Positions 14,001 through 26,072 of a stretch of DNA of 64,000 nucleotides are shown here, piece after piece. Under the pieces are notes generated by a model, which ran no database searches, had not been told where the DNA came from, and worked only from the letters and a program-made list of their open reading frames with translations. Source of the DNA: Pterobdella sp. o SKG-2022 (taxonomy: Eukaryota > Annelida > Clitellata > Hirudinida > Piscicolidae); assembly GCA_964035795.1 (NCBI GenBank), contig OZ038324.1:6295030-6359029 (forward strand). Direction: 5' to 3'. Each line of letters starts with the position of its first letter. The stretch's first letter is position 1. The translations under genes were made by a program, and so were the position numbers.

Positions 14001-14060
14001 CATTCAATTTGCTTTTAATAGGGAATTAAACTCGCAAACAATTAGGTTAGAAACAATACA
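11060..14060. other. AT-rich intergenic DNA
   Basis: No supported gene. Long A/T homopolymers, a short (ACT)n tract at about 12847-12868, and a GC-rich island of about 50 bp at 13810-13860 with no recognised identity. Confidence 0.55.
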
Positions 14061-14066
14061 GCGGGG

Positions 14067-14540
14067 TTAATACCTGATACAACAATGATGAGTACCTAAT
14101 ACAACAACAAAGATAAATACCTCATTCAACAAAGATAAATACCTCATTCAACAAAGATAAATACCTCATTCAACAAAGATAAATACCTCATTCAACAAAG
14201 ATAAATACCTCATTCAACAAAGATAAATACCTCATTCAACAAAGATAAATACCTCATTCAACAAAGATGAGTACCTAAAACAACGTAAATACCTCATTTA
14301 ACAATGATGAATACCTCATTCAACAATGATGGATACCTCATTCAACAATGATGAATACCTAAAACAACGATAAATACCTCAAACAAAATGATGAATTCCT
14401 AGAACAAAAATATAACACGGCATACGATAAAAATATCTTACATAAAAATAAGGGATACTTCAAATAGAAGTCAATACATAATAAAATGATTAATACCCAA
14501 TACAAGAAGAGAAATACCCAAATTAGCCCATGAAAGAATG
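14067..14540. repeat. 22-bp minisatellite, about 20 copies
   Basis: A 22-nt unit beginning TTCAACAAAGATAAATACCT is repeated head to tail. About seven to eight copies between roughly 14110 and 14275 are identical. Flanking copies decay in both directions (ACAATGATGAATACCT, ACAACGATAAATACCT). There are no unique spacers, so it is a tandem array and not a CRISPR. Confidence 0.95.
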
Positions 14541-14879
14541 GAAATAGACGACAAATTTTTTGAAGCATCTTGCCACATTGTAAGTACGTTAGGCTGGGGA
14601 AGTTATATGAACGCAGACATAAAAAATTTTTTTGCCACTTTGTCTGTGAGTGACTCGAAACAGCACATTTGACAAGCCAGACATTGTATCCGATGTTATT
14701 TAACTGTGAGTTTTAAATGTCCTTCTAATTTTAACTTTTGTATAGTAATTCAATAGATATTTTTAATGAAATTCCATATTTTTACTTAAATTTGTTTTAA
14801 TATAACGAAATAATAAGAATTCTAATAAAATAATTAAATACCAGTAAAGAGGTTAACATTAGTAATTGACCGTATCAGT

Positions 14880-15060
14880 GATACTCACTTTATTATTAAT
14901 AACAAAAAAAAATAAAAAAATAAAAGAAAATAAAAATCAAAATAAATAAAATCAAAAAACAATAATAATGAAAATAATAACAATATTTAAAAAAAGAATA
15001 ACATTGAAAAATAAGAATAATAATCTTCAAAATTCGATAATAAAAATGATAATAGGAGCA
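14880..15060. other. A-rich low-complexity stretch
   Basis: AAAATAA/AATAATAAT-type simple sequence without coding signal. Confidence 0.6.
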
Positions 15061-15138
15061 GGCGTGTGTCTGCCTTGACGAGATAGAGATGAACTTATAA
15101 TGTTTTATGACAATTCTATATGGTTGGCACCTTTATCG

Positions 15139-15345
15139 AGTGGTGTGGAAGTGGGTGGTGGTGGTGTGGAGGTGGGTGGTGTGAAGGTGGGTGGTGTGGA
15201 GGTGGGTAGTGTGGAAGTGGGTGGTGTGGAGGTGAGTGGTGTGGAGGTGGGTGTTGGGGAGTGTGGAGGTGGGTGTTGGTTGGTGTGGAGATAGGTGTTG
15301 GGTGGTGTGGAGGTAGGTGGTAAGAAGGTGGGTGGTGGTGGTGTT
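15139..15345 (+). repeat. G-rich 15-bp minisatellite
   Basis: Repeats of the 15-nt unit GGTGTGGAGGTGGGT with single-base variants (GTGAAGG, GTGGAAG, GGTGAGT). The plus strand has GG/GGG tracts at close, regular spacing. The apparent Val-Gly-rich reading frame over it is a by-product of the repeat. Confidence 0.9.
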
Positions 15346-16439
15346 GGGAAAGACAGTGGTGTGTTTTTGATGAAGGTGGTGTAAGGAAGGTGAAGAAAAT
15401 GGGATGATGGAAGGAATGGTGGTAAAAAGATAGGTGAGATACAGAAATGTTGGGGGTAGTGGGTGAAACAGTCGGGGTAGAGGAAGTGGTTTTTGAAAGT
15501 GTTAAGGTAATTGCTTATATAGAATGAACATGGGTGGCAAAGAACTATGGTGGGTCTAAGGCTGTGGATAAATAAAAATATGGTGAAAGCGGCTCATTGG
15601 AGTCAATAAAAACCTTGAGTTGCAGATGTTGTCAAAAGCTCTTCGATCTTACTGTTGCACATCCCGTACAACAAAAAGTGGGTTCTATTGCCGAATGTTG
15701 CTGTTGTTGTTCTTAATTTTTTTTTTATTCTTATTTTTTTTTGTTATTGTGCGTCAACAAAAATGCAAATACCGTTGTATTGTTGTTGGGATGTTGTTTT
15801 GTTGAGAATTATTTTTTCGTTTATGTCGGTTGATTTATTTTTATTTTTATGAATTTTTTATATTTGATATTTTTTAAAAAATTCTAATAGGTTTTTAAAT
15901 TTTTTATTGCCAATTATTAACAAATGAGGAGAGAAGAGAATTGGACTTCTTTTGATACGAAATGAAAAGGAGCAGAGCATAAAATTATGATTTAAGGAAG
16001 AGCAAAAAACCATAAAAACAAACGCTAAAAAACCCAAAAAAAGGAAGTTTTATGAGAAAAAACTAAAATTTATAATTATTTGAAAACATGTTCAAAATTT
16101 TTTTGATTTAAATTCAAATCATAGAATTACCAAAACTTTAAATTTGATGATATAATTTTGAACAAATTGTGTGTATTACGATGACAAAATAATGATGGTG
16201 TTTAAAATTTTATTTAAACCATATTATTATTACTCATTTTTTGACAAACTACAAGGCATTTCGTTTTCTTGACAAGCAGATGGTTACATTTTTTGATAAA
16301 CTCTCATAATTAGCTTAATTACATAAGATATTTATAATTCTCAGTTTATTAAATAAACAGAATGAGGAAAACTGAAAAAAACCAACAGAAATGAAGCGGT
16401 CCAAAAAAGTCAGTTTTTTTATTTCAAAAATTGCTACAC

Positions 16440-16612
16440 TCTCCAATTCAATACTCGTACCGCGATATAGTGTATTTGTCTTAGTTTTCTATTAATGTAA
16501 TGCTGTATTTTCAAATCGAGAACACACTGTGTAACAGTCTGCTAATTGTCAGCCCACTCGGGATCGAAGTGGTAGTTTTAGATAATTTGTCTAATGCTAA
16601 ACCACTTTTAAG
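16440..16612 (-). mobile_element. tRNA-derived SINE, copy 2 (decayed)
   Basis: The minus strand from about 16605 carries a degraded form of the Ile-type tRNA-like head (TTAGACAAATTATCTAAAAC, then CGATCCCGAGTGGGCTGAC). The junction ACAGTGTGTTCTCGAT follows, with a tail ending in CACTATATCGCGGTACGAGT. That tail end matches the 41-kb copy (CACTATATCGTACTAAAAGT), showing that the two share more than the tRNA part. Confidence 0.75.
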
Positions 16613-16689
16613 CCATTTCTTTATTTATTTTCTAAATATTCATTCTCTTCAATTTGAATACTTTCAGATAATTATCAAATTTTAAAAAT

Positions 16690-17050
16690 ATTCTCAAGTG
16701 TTTATTATATTTTTAGTTATAGTTTATTATATTTTTTGTTATAGTTATAGATATTTATTTACTTTCCAGGTATTTATATCATTTTTACATATTTAGTATT
16801 TATTAAATGACACGAAGCTTTTTGTAAAGCTAGCTTGCATTATCAAGTGATAATTATCATTTAATAAATACTTTGTTTTTTTTGTCCTTACTTTTAGATT
16901 CTGGCCATTGTACTTCATCTTTTACATACTTCTATTACTTTTAGCTTTAGTTATTTTTAGATATTTATATTATTTTTAGATTTATATGTTTATTTTTAGA
17001 TATTTGTATTATTTTTAGATATATATATTATTTTTAAACATATTTTATAT
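16690..17050. repeat. TATTTTTAGATATT-type tandem repeats and a hairpin
   Basis: Irregular repeats of TTATTTTTAGATATT and TATAGTTTATTATAT at about 16690-16780 and 16945-17045. Between them lies an inverted repeat: AGTATTTATTAAATGA at about 16796 and TCATTTAATAAATACT at about 16857. It encloses ACGAAGCTTTTTGTAAAGC and CATTATCAAGTG, motifs also found in the hairpin at 52635-52775. Confidence 0.7.
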
Positions 17051-17234
17051 TTTAATTTCTTTAAGAGTTTCGTGCTTTTTGCTGTTGAATGGCGCAGGGT
17101 CATGTTTTAAATGAACACATGCTTTTAAAGTATCGCAAATATTCAAACCACCGCAGAGCATGGCTTATTGTTAATAATAAAAAAAATAATGCAAATAATT
17201 AATTAAGAAAAAAAGACTTAATTGAGTAAAGTAA

Positions 17235-17330
17235 GTAAGTTAGTGGACCATTTGATCACTCCTATCTGGAGTTTCGGTTGCGCAATTGATTGGTTTCACA
17301 GGCCGCTACTCCATGTGGATAACCAACTTA
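17235..17330 (-). repeat. Dispersed repeat, copy A
   Basis: The minus strand reads CCACATGGAGTAGCGGCC, TGTGAAACCAATCAATTGCG, CAACCGAAACTCCAG, then GATCAAATGGTCCAC. The same string with about 10-15% differences is on the plus strand at 56238-56318. It is a dispersed element of unknown class. Confidence 0.85.
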
Positions 17331-17339
17331 ATTAAATTC

Positions 17340-20300
17340 AAATCCAATAATTTTTTTATATTAAACATTGTGAAATTTTTAGAATAAATAACAAAATAAA
17401 ATGAACAATGAAAAATACGAATTTACTTTCAGAAAACCTTGAGGATCATTCTTATCCAAAACTCTCATTTTAATGCATCGTTGAAAAAATTCCCGTTGCA
17501 TCAAAAAATGAATTTTTTTTCATCAAAAACTGAACGGTATTCAAAAGAACGAGTCAAAAGTGTTTGAAGGTAATTTACGTGAGCGCAGTCGAGCTGTCCT
17601 GGAAGTACCCTAGTGAGAAAACCTTTGTTTATTTTTATGAATAAAACACCACAATCTTCAAAAAGTTTGAAAAAAATAATAATAACTCTTGAAAAAAAAA
17701 CTGTGGAACAAAAAAAACCTCAAAACTTCAAATGTGTGACACATCAAAGACCATATAAACATACCTTTTCTTCCCACATTTGCATCCGAATCTCTTCACC
17801 ACCACAAGCATCTTATCTCTGCATAAAAATTTAGCAATTTTTGGTTTTTTAAAATCTTTTTTTTTTGAGTTTTGATTTCTTGTGAAGTATTTTTCTGATA
17901 TTTTTTTAGTTTTTCAACAATAGTTTTTGAGTGAAAAAAATTCGAAACCTGTTGTTTTGAAGTTCCAACTTTTGATTTTTAGAAATTAGATTTTTTTTTC
18001 ATATAATCTTCCAAATTCCAAGAACTCTGCATAATATAAAAGATTCACCATCAATTTTTTTGAGTGCTTTTTGAAGAGATATATTTTTAGAGACTTTATT
18101 GTTTTTTTATTTTTGTGATTGTTGCTTATATTGAAAGCTGCGCTGAAGTTTATTCATTTTAGCGCGTTTATTTTTGTCACGTGAAAGGATGATCTGTATA
18201 ATGGTAATTTGATTGGTTTGTCCAAAACTGCTTTGATGACAGCTGGATTAGAAGCCCAATTCTTTTCGGCGTTTTCCTTTTTTATAGCATTGTGTTTGTG
18301 TCTTGCTGATTATTTTTGTCGCTTTTACGTTTTTTACTGCATATATTGTTTTTAATAGACTTTATTTTATTATTGACTTTTTTTATTTATTATAAATTTA
18401 TTTTCATTGTAAAGTTTTGCCTTATCTCGTCGGTCTTAAGTTTTCTTTTTCAATTATATAATGCTTTTTTGATAATATTTTGTTTTTCTCGTTAATTGGC
18501 ATAACAGTTTTTTTTGCTTGAAAAACATTATTTTTCATTTTTCCAATTTTTTATCTCCGTTTAAGTTTTAATTGGAAAAATTTTGTTAAATGATCTTTTT
18601 TAATGAAGTCAATTTTTCATGAAAAAAAATTGTGTTTTGTTGAAGTGTGTGGAAAGTTGCCTCCAAGAAAACCTTCATAACAACTTAATTAAAAAATATA
18701 AAAATTTTTTAAATTTGAAAGAAAAGTTGTATATCATTTTTTTAAATTCACATTTAAAATTTGACAGATTCAATAAACTTTTTGAATTTCTGAATAGCTT
18801 CGAATTTGAGAAAAAATAAAAAAAACACAAAAAGAACTTTTAAAATTCGGCATACAGTAAAGACTGTAACATATTAAACATATCCGGCGTAACATTTCTT
18901 CTTTAGTTTCAAAGTTAAATCTGCCAGCCATCAATCAAGACACCATTCAATGAATTAGAGGGGAGCTGAGAATAATGAAACAATATTTCAAGAAATAATC
19001 AATATGAATTTTAAATAACTAATTTCATTAATCCATCAAATTGTATTTATTTATTCATGAACATTTCATCCGCGTCTCTATAGAAGACACTTCAGTTGGT
19101 TTCATCAGGATTTAGTAGTAGTAGGAGTAGTAATTAATTAATAAATAACCCACACATCAGAGACCGAGGAAGAAACACACCATTCATCTCTGCAACAGTT
19201 TCATTTATCTTGGGTTGGAATTAAGCGCTCTATCAATTAAAACTGAAAGTTAATTTATTTCTAGTGAAAATAAAACTCATGCAATTGTTTCTCCAATACT
19301 CAGTCATTGCACACGTTCAATCCCCGCAGAAAAGCCTTGAATTTAGCTAATCTTTAAACGGTTTATTTTATAAGACGTCCATTCCAAAACTGTAGTTTTA
19401 AACTGCAGATTCTCACTGCTGATACGATAGCCGTTGAAGAAGGCATGATAATAAAACCTTGAAAAACACTGTACATCTTTATGTTCTAGCTTCAGAGATG
19501 CAGTCTTAGGAAGGAGTACACGAGTCATTAGGGTATAATGATGGTGATTACGGTGTGGTCCTTCAATATAACGGCCAATTATAACAGTTGTTATACTTTT
19601 ACGTCGTATTAACCAATGATTTGCCTATCGGAATGTAGAAAAAAGCGATAAGAGACTTTGTAATGCTTTTGAAATACTTCGCGATTGATGTTACCAAGTT
19701 TTATACTTAATTAACTTTAAATGCTTCCTTGTTTTGACTTCTTGCCACTTCCAGAACATATCTTCAATTTTTTTCTAGTTTTAATGACTCAGTTTTAGGG
19801 AGGTAACTTTTTTTACTTGTAGAATTTATTGTCTTGGAGAATATTATATTATGAAATTCATCGATGAAACAGCTTTTCTTCATTTTTGCTGATCCTCTTA
19901 TAGCTATATCTTAATTTTTGTTTTCTTATATTAAAAACACACACACACTTCTTTTTCTTCTCCTTTCTCTTCTTCTGCATTTTTCCACTTATTGGCACAC
20001 AAACACACACAAAAACACACATAAAAACACACACACACAAACACACATACAAACACACACACATACATTCATTGATCAAGTCTTCAGATGGCCAGACTCA
20101 AACTTAGGTCATATTTGATTATTTCAGGCTTAAAAACTTCAGTTTTAGTCTTTATTTTTTATAAGCTTTTGGACTTTCAATACTCTCGTCTAAAGATTCT
20201 TTCAATAATCATCAAACAGGGAAAACTAATAATTTTTTCTAAAAAAAGAACCAGAGTTTAATGGAATTTTCTTTAATGAAACTCGTAGAATTATTGGAAG

Positions 20301-22850
20301 CTGTTTGGCTTTCATGAAAAGATATATTGATTTACGAGAGAAACTCGTAAATAAAATGAAGACATTAAATTTTTTCAATCGAAAGAGTGGTATTTCAGAA
20401 AATCATTCAAAAATAATTTTTTGTGAAACACATTCCAATCATATTTTAAGTTCTGAAGACATCGCCATCTTAAAAAACGTGCTAGATAAAGGAATACTCT
20501 GAATTAAAATTATTTATATATATGATATAAATTGTATAAACTTCGAATTTTTAATCAGATAACGTGTAGATACATATTGATAATGTTAAAGGGATGTGTT
20601 GAGAAAAGTTTATTATTGTGCGGTACGAATGTTATGTCTGGAAGGATTGTAAGATTCCTAAGGAATTTGAAAAGCTGAGTTTGAAAGAATTAAAAAAAAA
20701 AATCTACCAAAAATTTCTGTAAATTTATGTAAAAATTTCAGAAAAAATATCACTTTAAACTTGAATCAATAAAAATAGAATAAAAAAAAATTTAAAAAAT
20801 TAACAAAAAATACTAATATTAAATATTACCTGAAAAACAAACTAGTAAATATAAACGGCAATTTGTAATTAGACGATAAAAAGCACCTGTGGTCTTTGGT
20901 GTGGGTTAAGACGCGTGTTGGAAGTATGAGGTGTTGTAGGATTAATAAGTTGCCAATTATCGTATGAAGAAACAATATTAATATTATTGAATAGAAGATA
21001 AATATTTGTATTATTACATAAAGAATAAATTTAATATTATCGTATAATCAATAAGTATTGATTTTATGTGTAAAAAAATAAATTTTTATAATATTCCAAA
21101 GAGTAAATTCATATAATATCGTAAGGGTAAAATACTTGTATAATGAGAAAAAAATAAATGAATGGAAACTCTGTTATATAAAAAATAGCCTTCTTTTCAT
21201 GCAAGTTGAGAAACATATTCCATTGAAATGGAAATATATATAAATATCCCTCTATTTTATGGAATATCATTTTCAAAAAAAAAAACTACTTTATAGTTAA
21301 AAATATTTGATATACAAAAAAAATCATTATTGAAAATGAAAAACTAGTAACTGAAGTTATTAGCATATTTTTAAAAGTAGTGAATTGTAAAAAAAACAGA
21401 CTGACAAAAAAGAAAAAAATTAAATGGAAAAAAATACGGTTAAAAATTTTAGCGAAATTAATATTTGAAAACTGCCTAGATGTATTCGCACAAATAAACA
21501 AAAATCAAGGTTGCTACGTCAATAAAAAACACACCATAAAAAAAATAAAAATAAGATAATAAAAAAATGAATAAAAAACATTAATAAAAATAATAATAAT
21601 AATCAATAAAAAAAAATCGTTTTCAACAGCCAATCAATAATAAAAATGTATTAAATTCAATAAAAAAACAAGATCAAAACAAATTACCCATACAGTATAA
21701 CCGATTGAGATGGATGACAGTGTAACGTATAATGAACATTGAAAAATGCCGTGTGTCGAAAAACTTTTGCGCCACTTAGCGCTATATAGATATAGTTTTT
21801 GTTGTTTCAGTATTTTTAGTTTTTTTTGTTTTTTAATTATTCATTTTTAATTATATTTTTGTTGTTGTTGTTATATTATTGATATTAAGTATTCAATTTA
21901 TAATTCATAAAATGATATTTATGTCAATAAATATTTTCCACTTACCCAATTAACATTATCAAGTTCTTGTGGAAGTTACATTTGCCCACTGAAATAAATG
22001 TGATCTTATTGTATATTATATAGTATGACTCCTAATAACCAGCACCTCTACCACAAACCCACGAATAAACAATCATACCACTCCATCCAGGATCATCATC
22101 AGGACTCTCGGAAGCATTGTTAATGCACAATCACTGAAGATGCGTATAAAACCATCACATGATACTCACGGTTCCAAAGCACAACGTCATATCAACACGG
22201 ACACTGGCGTTATAAAAAACAAATTAAAGCGCCTCTATTGTCGCCACTTAAAAAATGGACAATGATACACAGGAAGTAAAATATGTCTTCTTGCCATGAA
22301 TCATCTGACAGTTTATTGGTTTTATTCAGAGTGGAATTTTCCATTAGTTGTGTTGGGAAGTTGAAATGTCATATTGCTATGTGGTGATTAATGCTTTTGT
22401 GAGCTCTAACGTCAGAACTAAACAAATAACATATCAATAATTGTAATAACAATAGTAATAACAGCAATAATAATAAGAAAAATAACAACTGATGATCATA
22501 TCTAAGTAACTTCCGAAAGCCTTGTTAATAAAACATTTAAATGTTACAATTTTTCTGGGTCTTTTCTCATAACAACAATATCAAAAACAAAAATGAGTAT
22601 AAAAAAATTGCTTTTACAAAAATACTCAAAAAGTTCTTTCTTAGAAAATTAAATGAAAAAGAAGTGAACGAAAACTACAAAATGTATCGATAATTTAATC
22701 TATCAATTTTGGTTCTTGGGTCACGTGTTAGTGACGTTTCAAGATTCGATGTCTCCTTACTCTTCTGATTTTAACCCATTGTATAATGTTTTATTATATT
22801 ATATTTGTATATTTTATTTATTACTTTTGCCATTATTATTTTCAATCAAT
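17340..22850. other. AT-rich intergenic DNA
   Basis: No supported gene. Contains a broken CA/CAAA tract at 19936-20070. A short hairpin-forming repeat-like patch at 19050-19115 (minus strand TGATGAAACCAACTGAAGTG) is followed by ATAAATAAAT, as at the 3' end of a retroelement. Several short reading frames have no domain. Confidence 0.5.
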
Positions 22851-22862
22851 TTTTATTGTTTT

Positions 22863-23016
22863 TTATTAATATATTATAATAATTTTTATTAATATTTTAT
22901 AATAATTTTTATTAATATATTATAATAATTTTTATTAATATATTATAATAATTTTTATTAATATATTATAATAATTTTTATTAATATATTATAATAATTT
23001 TTATTAATATATTGTA
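22863..23016. repeat. 23-bp AT-only minisatellite, about 6.5 copies
   Basis: A 23-nt unit containing ATTAATATATTATAATAATT is repeated head to tail. The unit is partly self-complementary (ATTAATATATTATAATAAT), so single strands could fold. Confidence 0.9.
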
Positions 23017-23019
23017 ATT

Positions 23020-26000
23020 AGTTTTTTTTGATAAGCTCAAGTTTCATCCTTATTTTATTTTTTTATCAGACTTTCCAAAATTTTCCTAATTAACTTTTTT
23101 GTTTGATGAGATTTTTCGCATACAAATTTTTTTTAAGAATTTTAAAATTGAAAAAATTCTTTGTCAATAGAAACCATTTTTTTTTGTGTGCAACAAAACG
23201 AAACAACAAAACTCCAATTCGATGCAAACAAATAATCTGAAAGATAGAAAAACTTAAAAAAGCAAAAAAAAAAAACTTGAAACTTAATTTGAGAGACGTG
23301 AATTAATACGGGCATTGAATGTAGGTTATTTGGTACTGGGGTGGTGCGGCAAAACATACATCAAAACACAATCCGTTTTTTGCATAGGCTTACAAGAACT
23401 TGTGTACTCATATTTATTTTATTTTTTTTAGTCTACAATAAAAATATTATTGGAAATATTAATAAAAAATATTTTAAATGATAAGTCAAACAACAAAAAT
23501 AATATTATTTTCAGACTTATAGGGTGGAAATGTTAAAAAAAAACATACATCATTTTCATAAATTGTTCTTCAAAAACTCAAAAATATGTACATTTTCCAA
23601 TTTTTATTTCAATTATATATGGCGGGCATGGAGCCAGAAGATTGCCAGTGAAGAATTTTCGTAGTATTTTATTGAGATAAAAATAATATTTTCTAATAAA
23701 GAAAGTTCACTTTTAAATTAATATAACCACCAATGAAATGTATTTTCGACAAAATTAGGAAATATAATTCTCAAACAGCTCGTTGCCTTGTCTCAAGAAA
23801 TCACTGGATGAAACTTTTTTTAGAATCGCCATTTCATTTGGTGATTTATGACAGACTATTCAATACAAGTATTTTTGGCTTCTCAGATGCCATGAGTCTT
23901 CTCAGTTCTATGAAGAGAAGAGTGCAAGTAAGTCCGATCGCAAAATCTCCCATCCTATACTTGAGCTCATCATGAGGCATTCAACGGAATTATTCCACAA
24001 GCCCTACATAAGCTTGCAACGTGAATGAAATTATCTTTCAATAAATCAAATTTTATCAGTTTGATTCGGTGATTTTTCTTTGCAAAATATAACACTAGTT
24101 TGTCTATGCAAAAATAATTTCTATTTATCCTTCAAATTGATGCTAACGCAGGGATTAGAGATAATAAGTTAAATTGATGGATTGACACTCAGTTGTTTAT
24201 TAATACAGCTTGAGAGCTTCAGAACCCAACAACACACATTAATGCTGAGACGACAGATACTGTGGTACTAAAATGGAATAGTAGAGATCTGCGGAAATAA
24301 AAAAGTTTGGGAGTTTCAATGAATGGCATATTAACTTGTCAAGAATACTTCTCGAGAATAAATAGAATATAAAAGAAAAAATTATAAGTGGTGCCTACAA
24401 AACTGATATATCTGCAGCTATCCAAAATACTTTTACGTAAAAATATCGAAACTTAATACTTTTGTAGAGAATACTGAATGAAATCCAAAACATATGCGGC
24501 TGGTAATGTTAACTGAATGCCGTAGTGAAACAACACGCAAGCAAAGAAATGTATAAAAATGGAAAAAACCAAAAATTGCACCTAAAAACTGCAACAAATA
24601 CTGATTAAAAGTGGTTGAGATGGCGGCCTAATAACATAAACGAGAAATACACAAACTTAGACAAATAGACACGCAAACCTCATTAGGAACACAAATTAAT
24701 CTCAACAACCGACAGAAAAAATAACAAATAAAAGTTATTCAACAAGATACGCACACAAGCCGATCCAAGCGAGAATCTTTTACGCGATTGATATACAAGA
24801 GAGAAATAATTCATTCTTTACAAGCATCATTTACAATAGTGCCCGTTCAATGGGCGATAAGACAACTCACAAATACATGCTTAAGAATCAGAATGATAAC
24901 CACCTTCATTTTCTTATATGCCTTCAAAAAAATTCATTAGCCATTATATAGATACAGATTAAACAGAGATAGAGTATTAATCAGTAGTTTGATAGACAGA
25001 TAAATAGACAGATGAAGATGAATAGGTAAAAAAAAATACATAGATAAAACACACACAGATCCACGCCTCGGTTATTCCTTGGCGCTATATAAATGAACTT
25101 ACTAATATTATCCACACGTAAGCAACGATAAAAGCAATAAGAGGGGACATTACTTAATTTTTGTAGCAACAGCATCACTAGCAACTATAGAGAAAATGCT
25201 AAGTTCTAATGGAGGTATTATCGAGTTTGATTTGTTAATATTAATATCCATTCTGAAAGCAATCATTCAATCAATGTCTTATTCAATAAAATACACACAC
25301 ACATGCTGATCCAAAACTGAAATCGCTATTATAAAATTGATCAGATAAATGGATGGAAAAAATAGAAAAAACTAATAGACGGAGGAAGAAAGATAGAACA
25401 ATAGACAGATACAAGTATATTAGTTATATATAAATAATCCTCATTTCGATAAGCATCAACAATCAGCTGATTAATCACACAACCAATCAGCCCTCAATTA
25501 ATGAGACAAAGTAATTTAGGGTAAGGTGATCATTTGGGGATGGTGTTTAATAGGATGGTAATACCGAAATAATATCGTAGATGACGCTTCAATACAAACC
25601 ACACATAATTTCTAACAGTTCTTTAAAATTATTGTATTTATAATTTGGAAAACAATTTTGATGAAAACAACAACAATAAACATAATATCAATAAAAAAAA
25701 TTTTATTAAAAATAAAAATAATTTTTTTTGGAATAAAACAGAATACATCCTTTGTAAAAATGAAACAACGATCCAAAAAAATAAATATTGAATGACGTTT
25801 TTAATAGTAGCTTTGAGGTTAGAGATGTAGAGCAGACCATTGGGACCATGGAAGAGATGCCATTTTAAGACGTGCAACAATAAGAGCGTCTTGTTAATAT
25901 AACGTGGTATAATACTCACCTCACCTCATGAGATCTGTAATGCCTACTTTGAAGAAACAAAAAGAAAATATTCAATACAGAAATAACAAAAATAAAAGAA

Positions 26001-26072
26001 TAATGTAAACTAAAAGTGAATCAAAATCTTCAAAAACTGTTTGGTGATTAGACGGACCACCGGGAAAGCGGC
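23020..26072. other. Intergenic DNA upstream of the MBOAT 3' end
   Basis: No supported gene. The stretch at 24120-24700 is less AT-skewed and contains a frame resembling SLGVSMNGILTCQEYFSRIN. That is faintly like the region after a LINE reverse transcriptase YMDD box, but it is too broken to call. The rest is AT-rich and includes the likely MBOAT 3' UTR just below 26073. Confidence 0.45.

Noticed and set aside
14067..14540. Regular short repeats resembling a CRISPR array
   Set aside because: Units are contiguous 22-mers without unique spacers, in a spliced eukaryotic genome.
19040..19115. Hammerhead-ribozyme-like pattern on the minus strand (CTGATGA ... GAAA)
   Set aside because: The two core boxes occur but the segment between them does not form the required stem II next to the boxes, and no stem III plus NUH cleavage site could be placed.
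20305..20502. 65-codon frame with a helix-like composition
   Set aside because: No recognisable domain, no neighbouring exons with matching phase, and length within chance for AT-rich DNA.
23733..23975. 80-codon frame with mixed composition
   Set aside because: No family motif, no splice-consistent neighbours; cannot be told from chance.
24120..24700. Faint reverse-transcriptase-like frame
   Set aside because: Only one short stretch resembles the region after the YMDD box, with stops in every frame and no YMDD or flanking RT motif.
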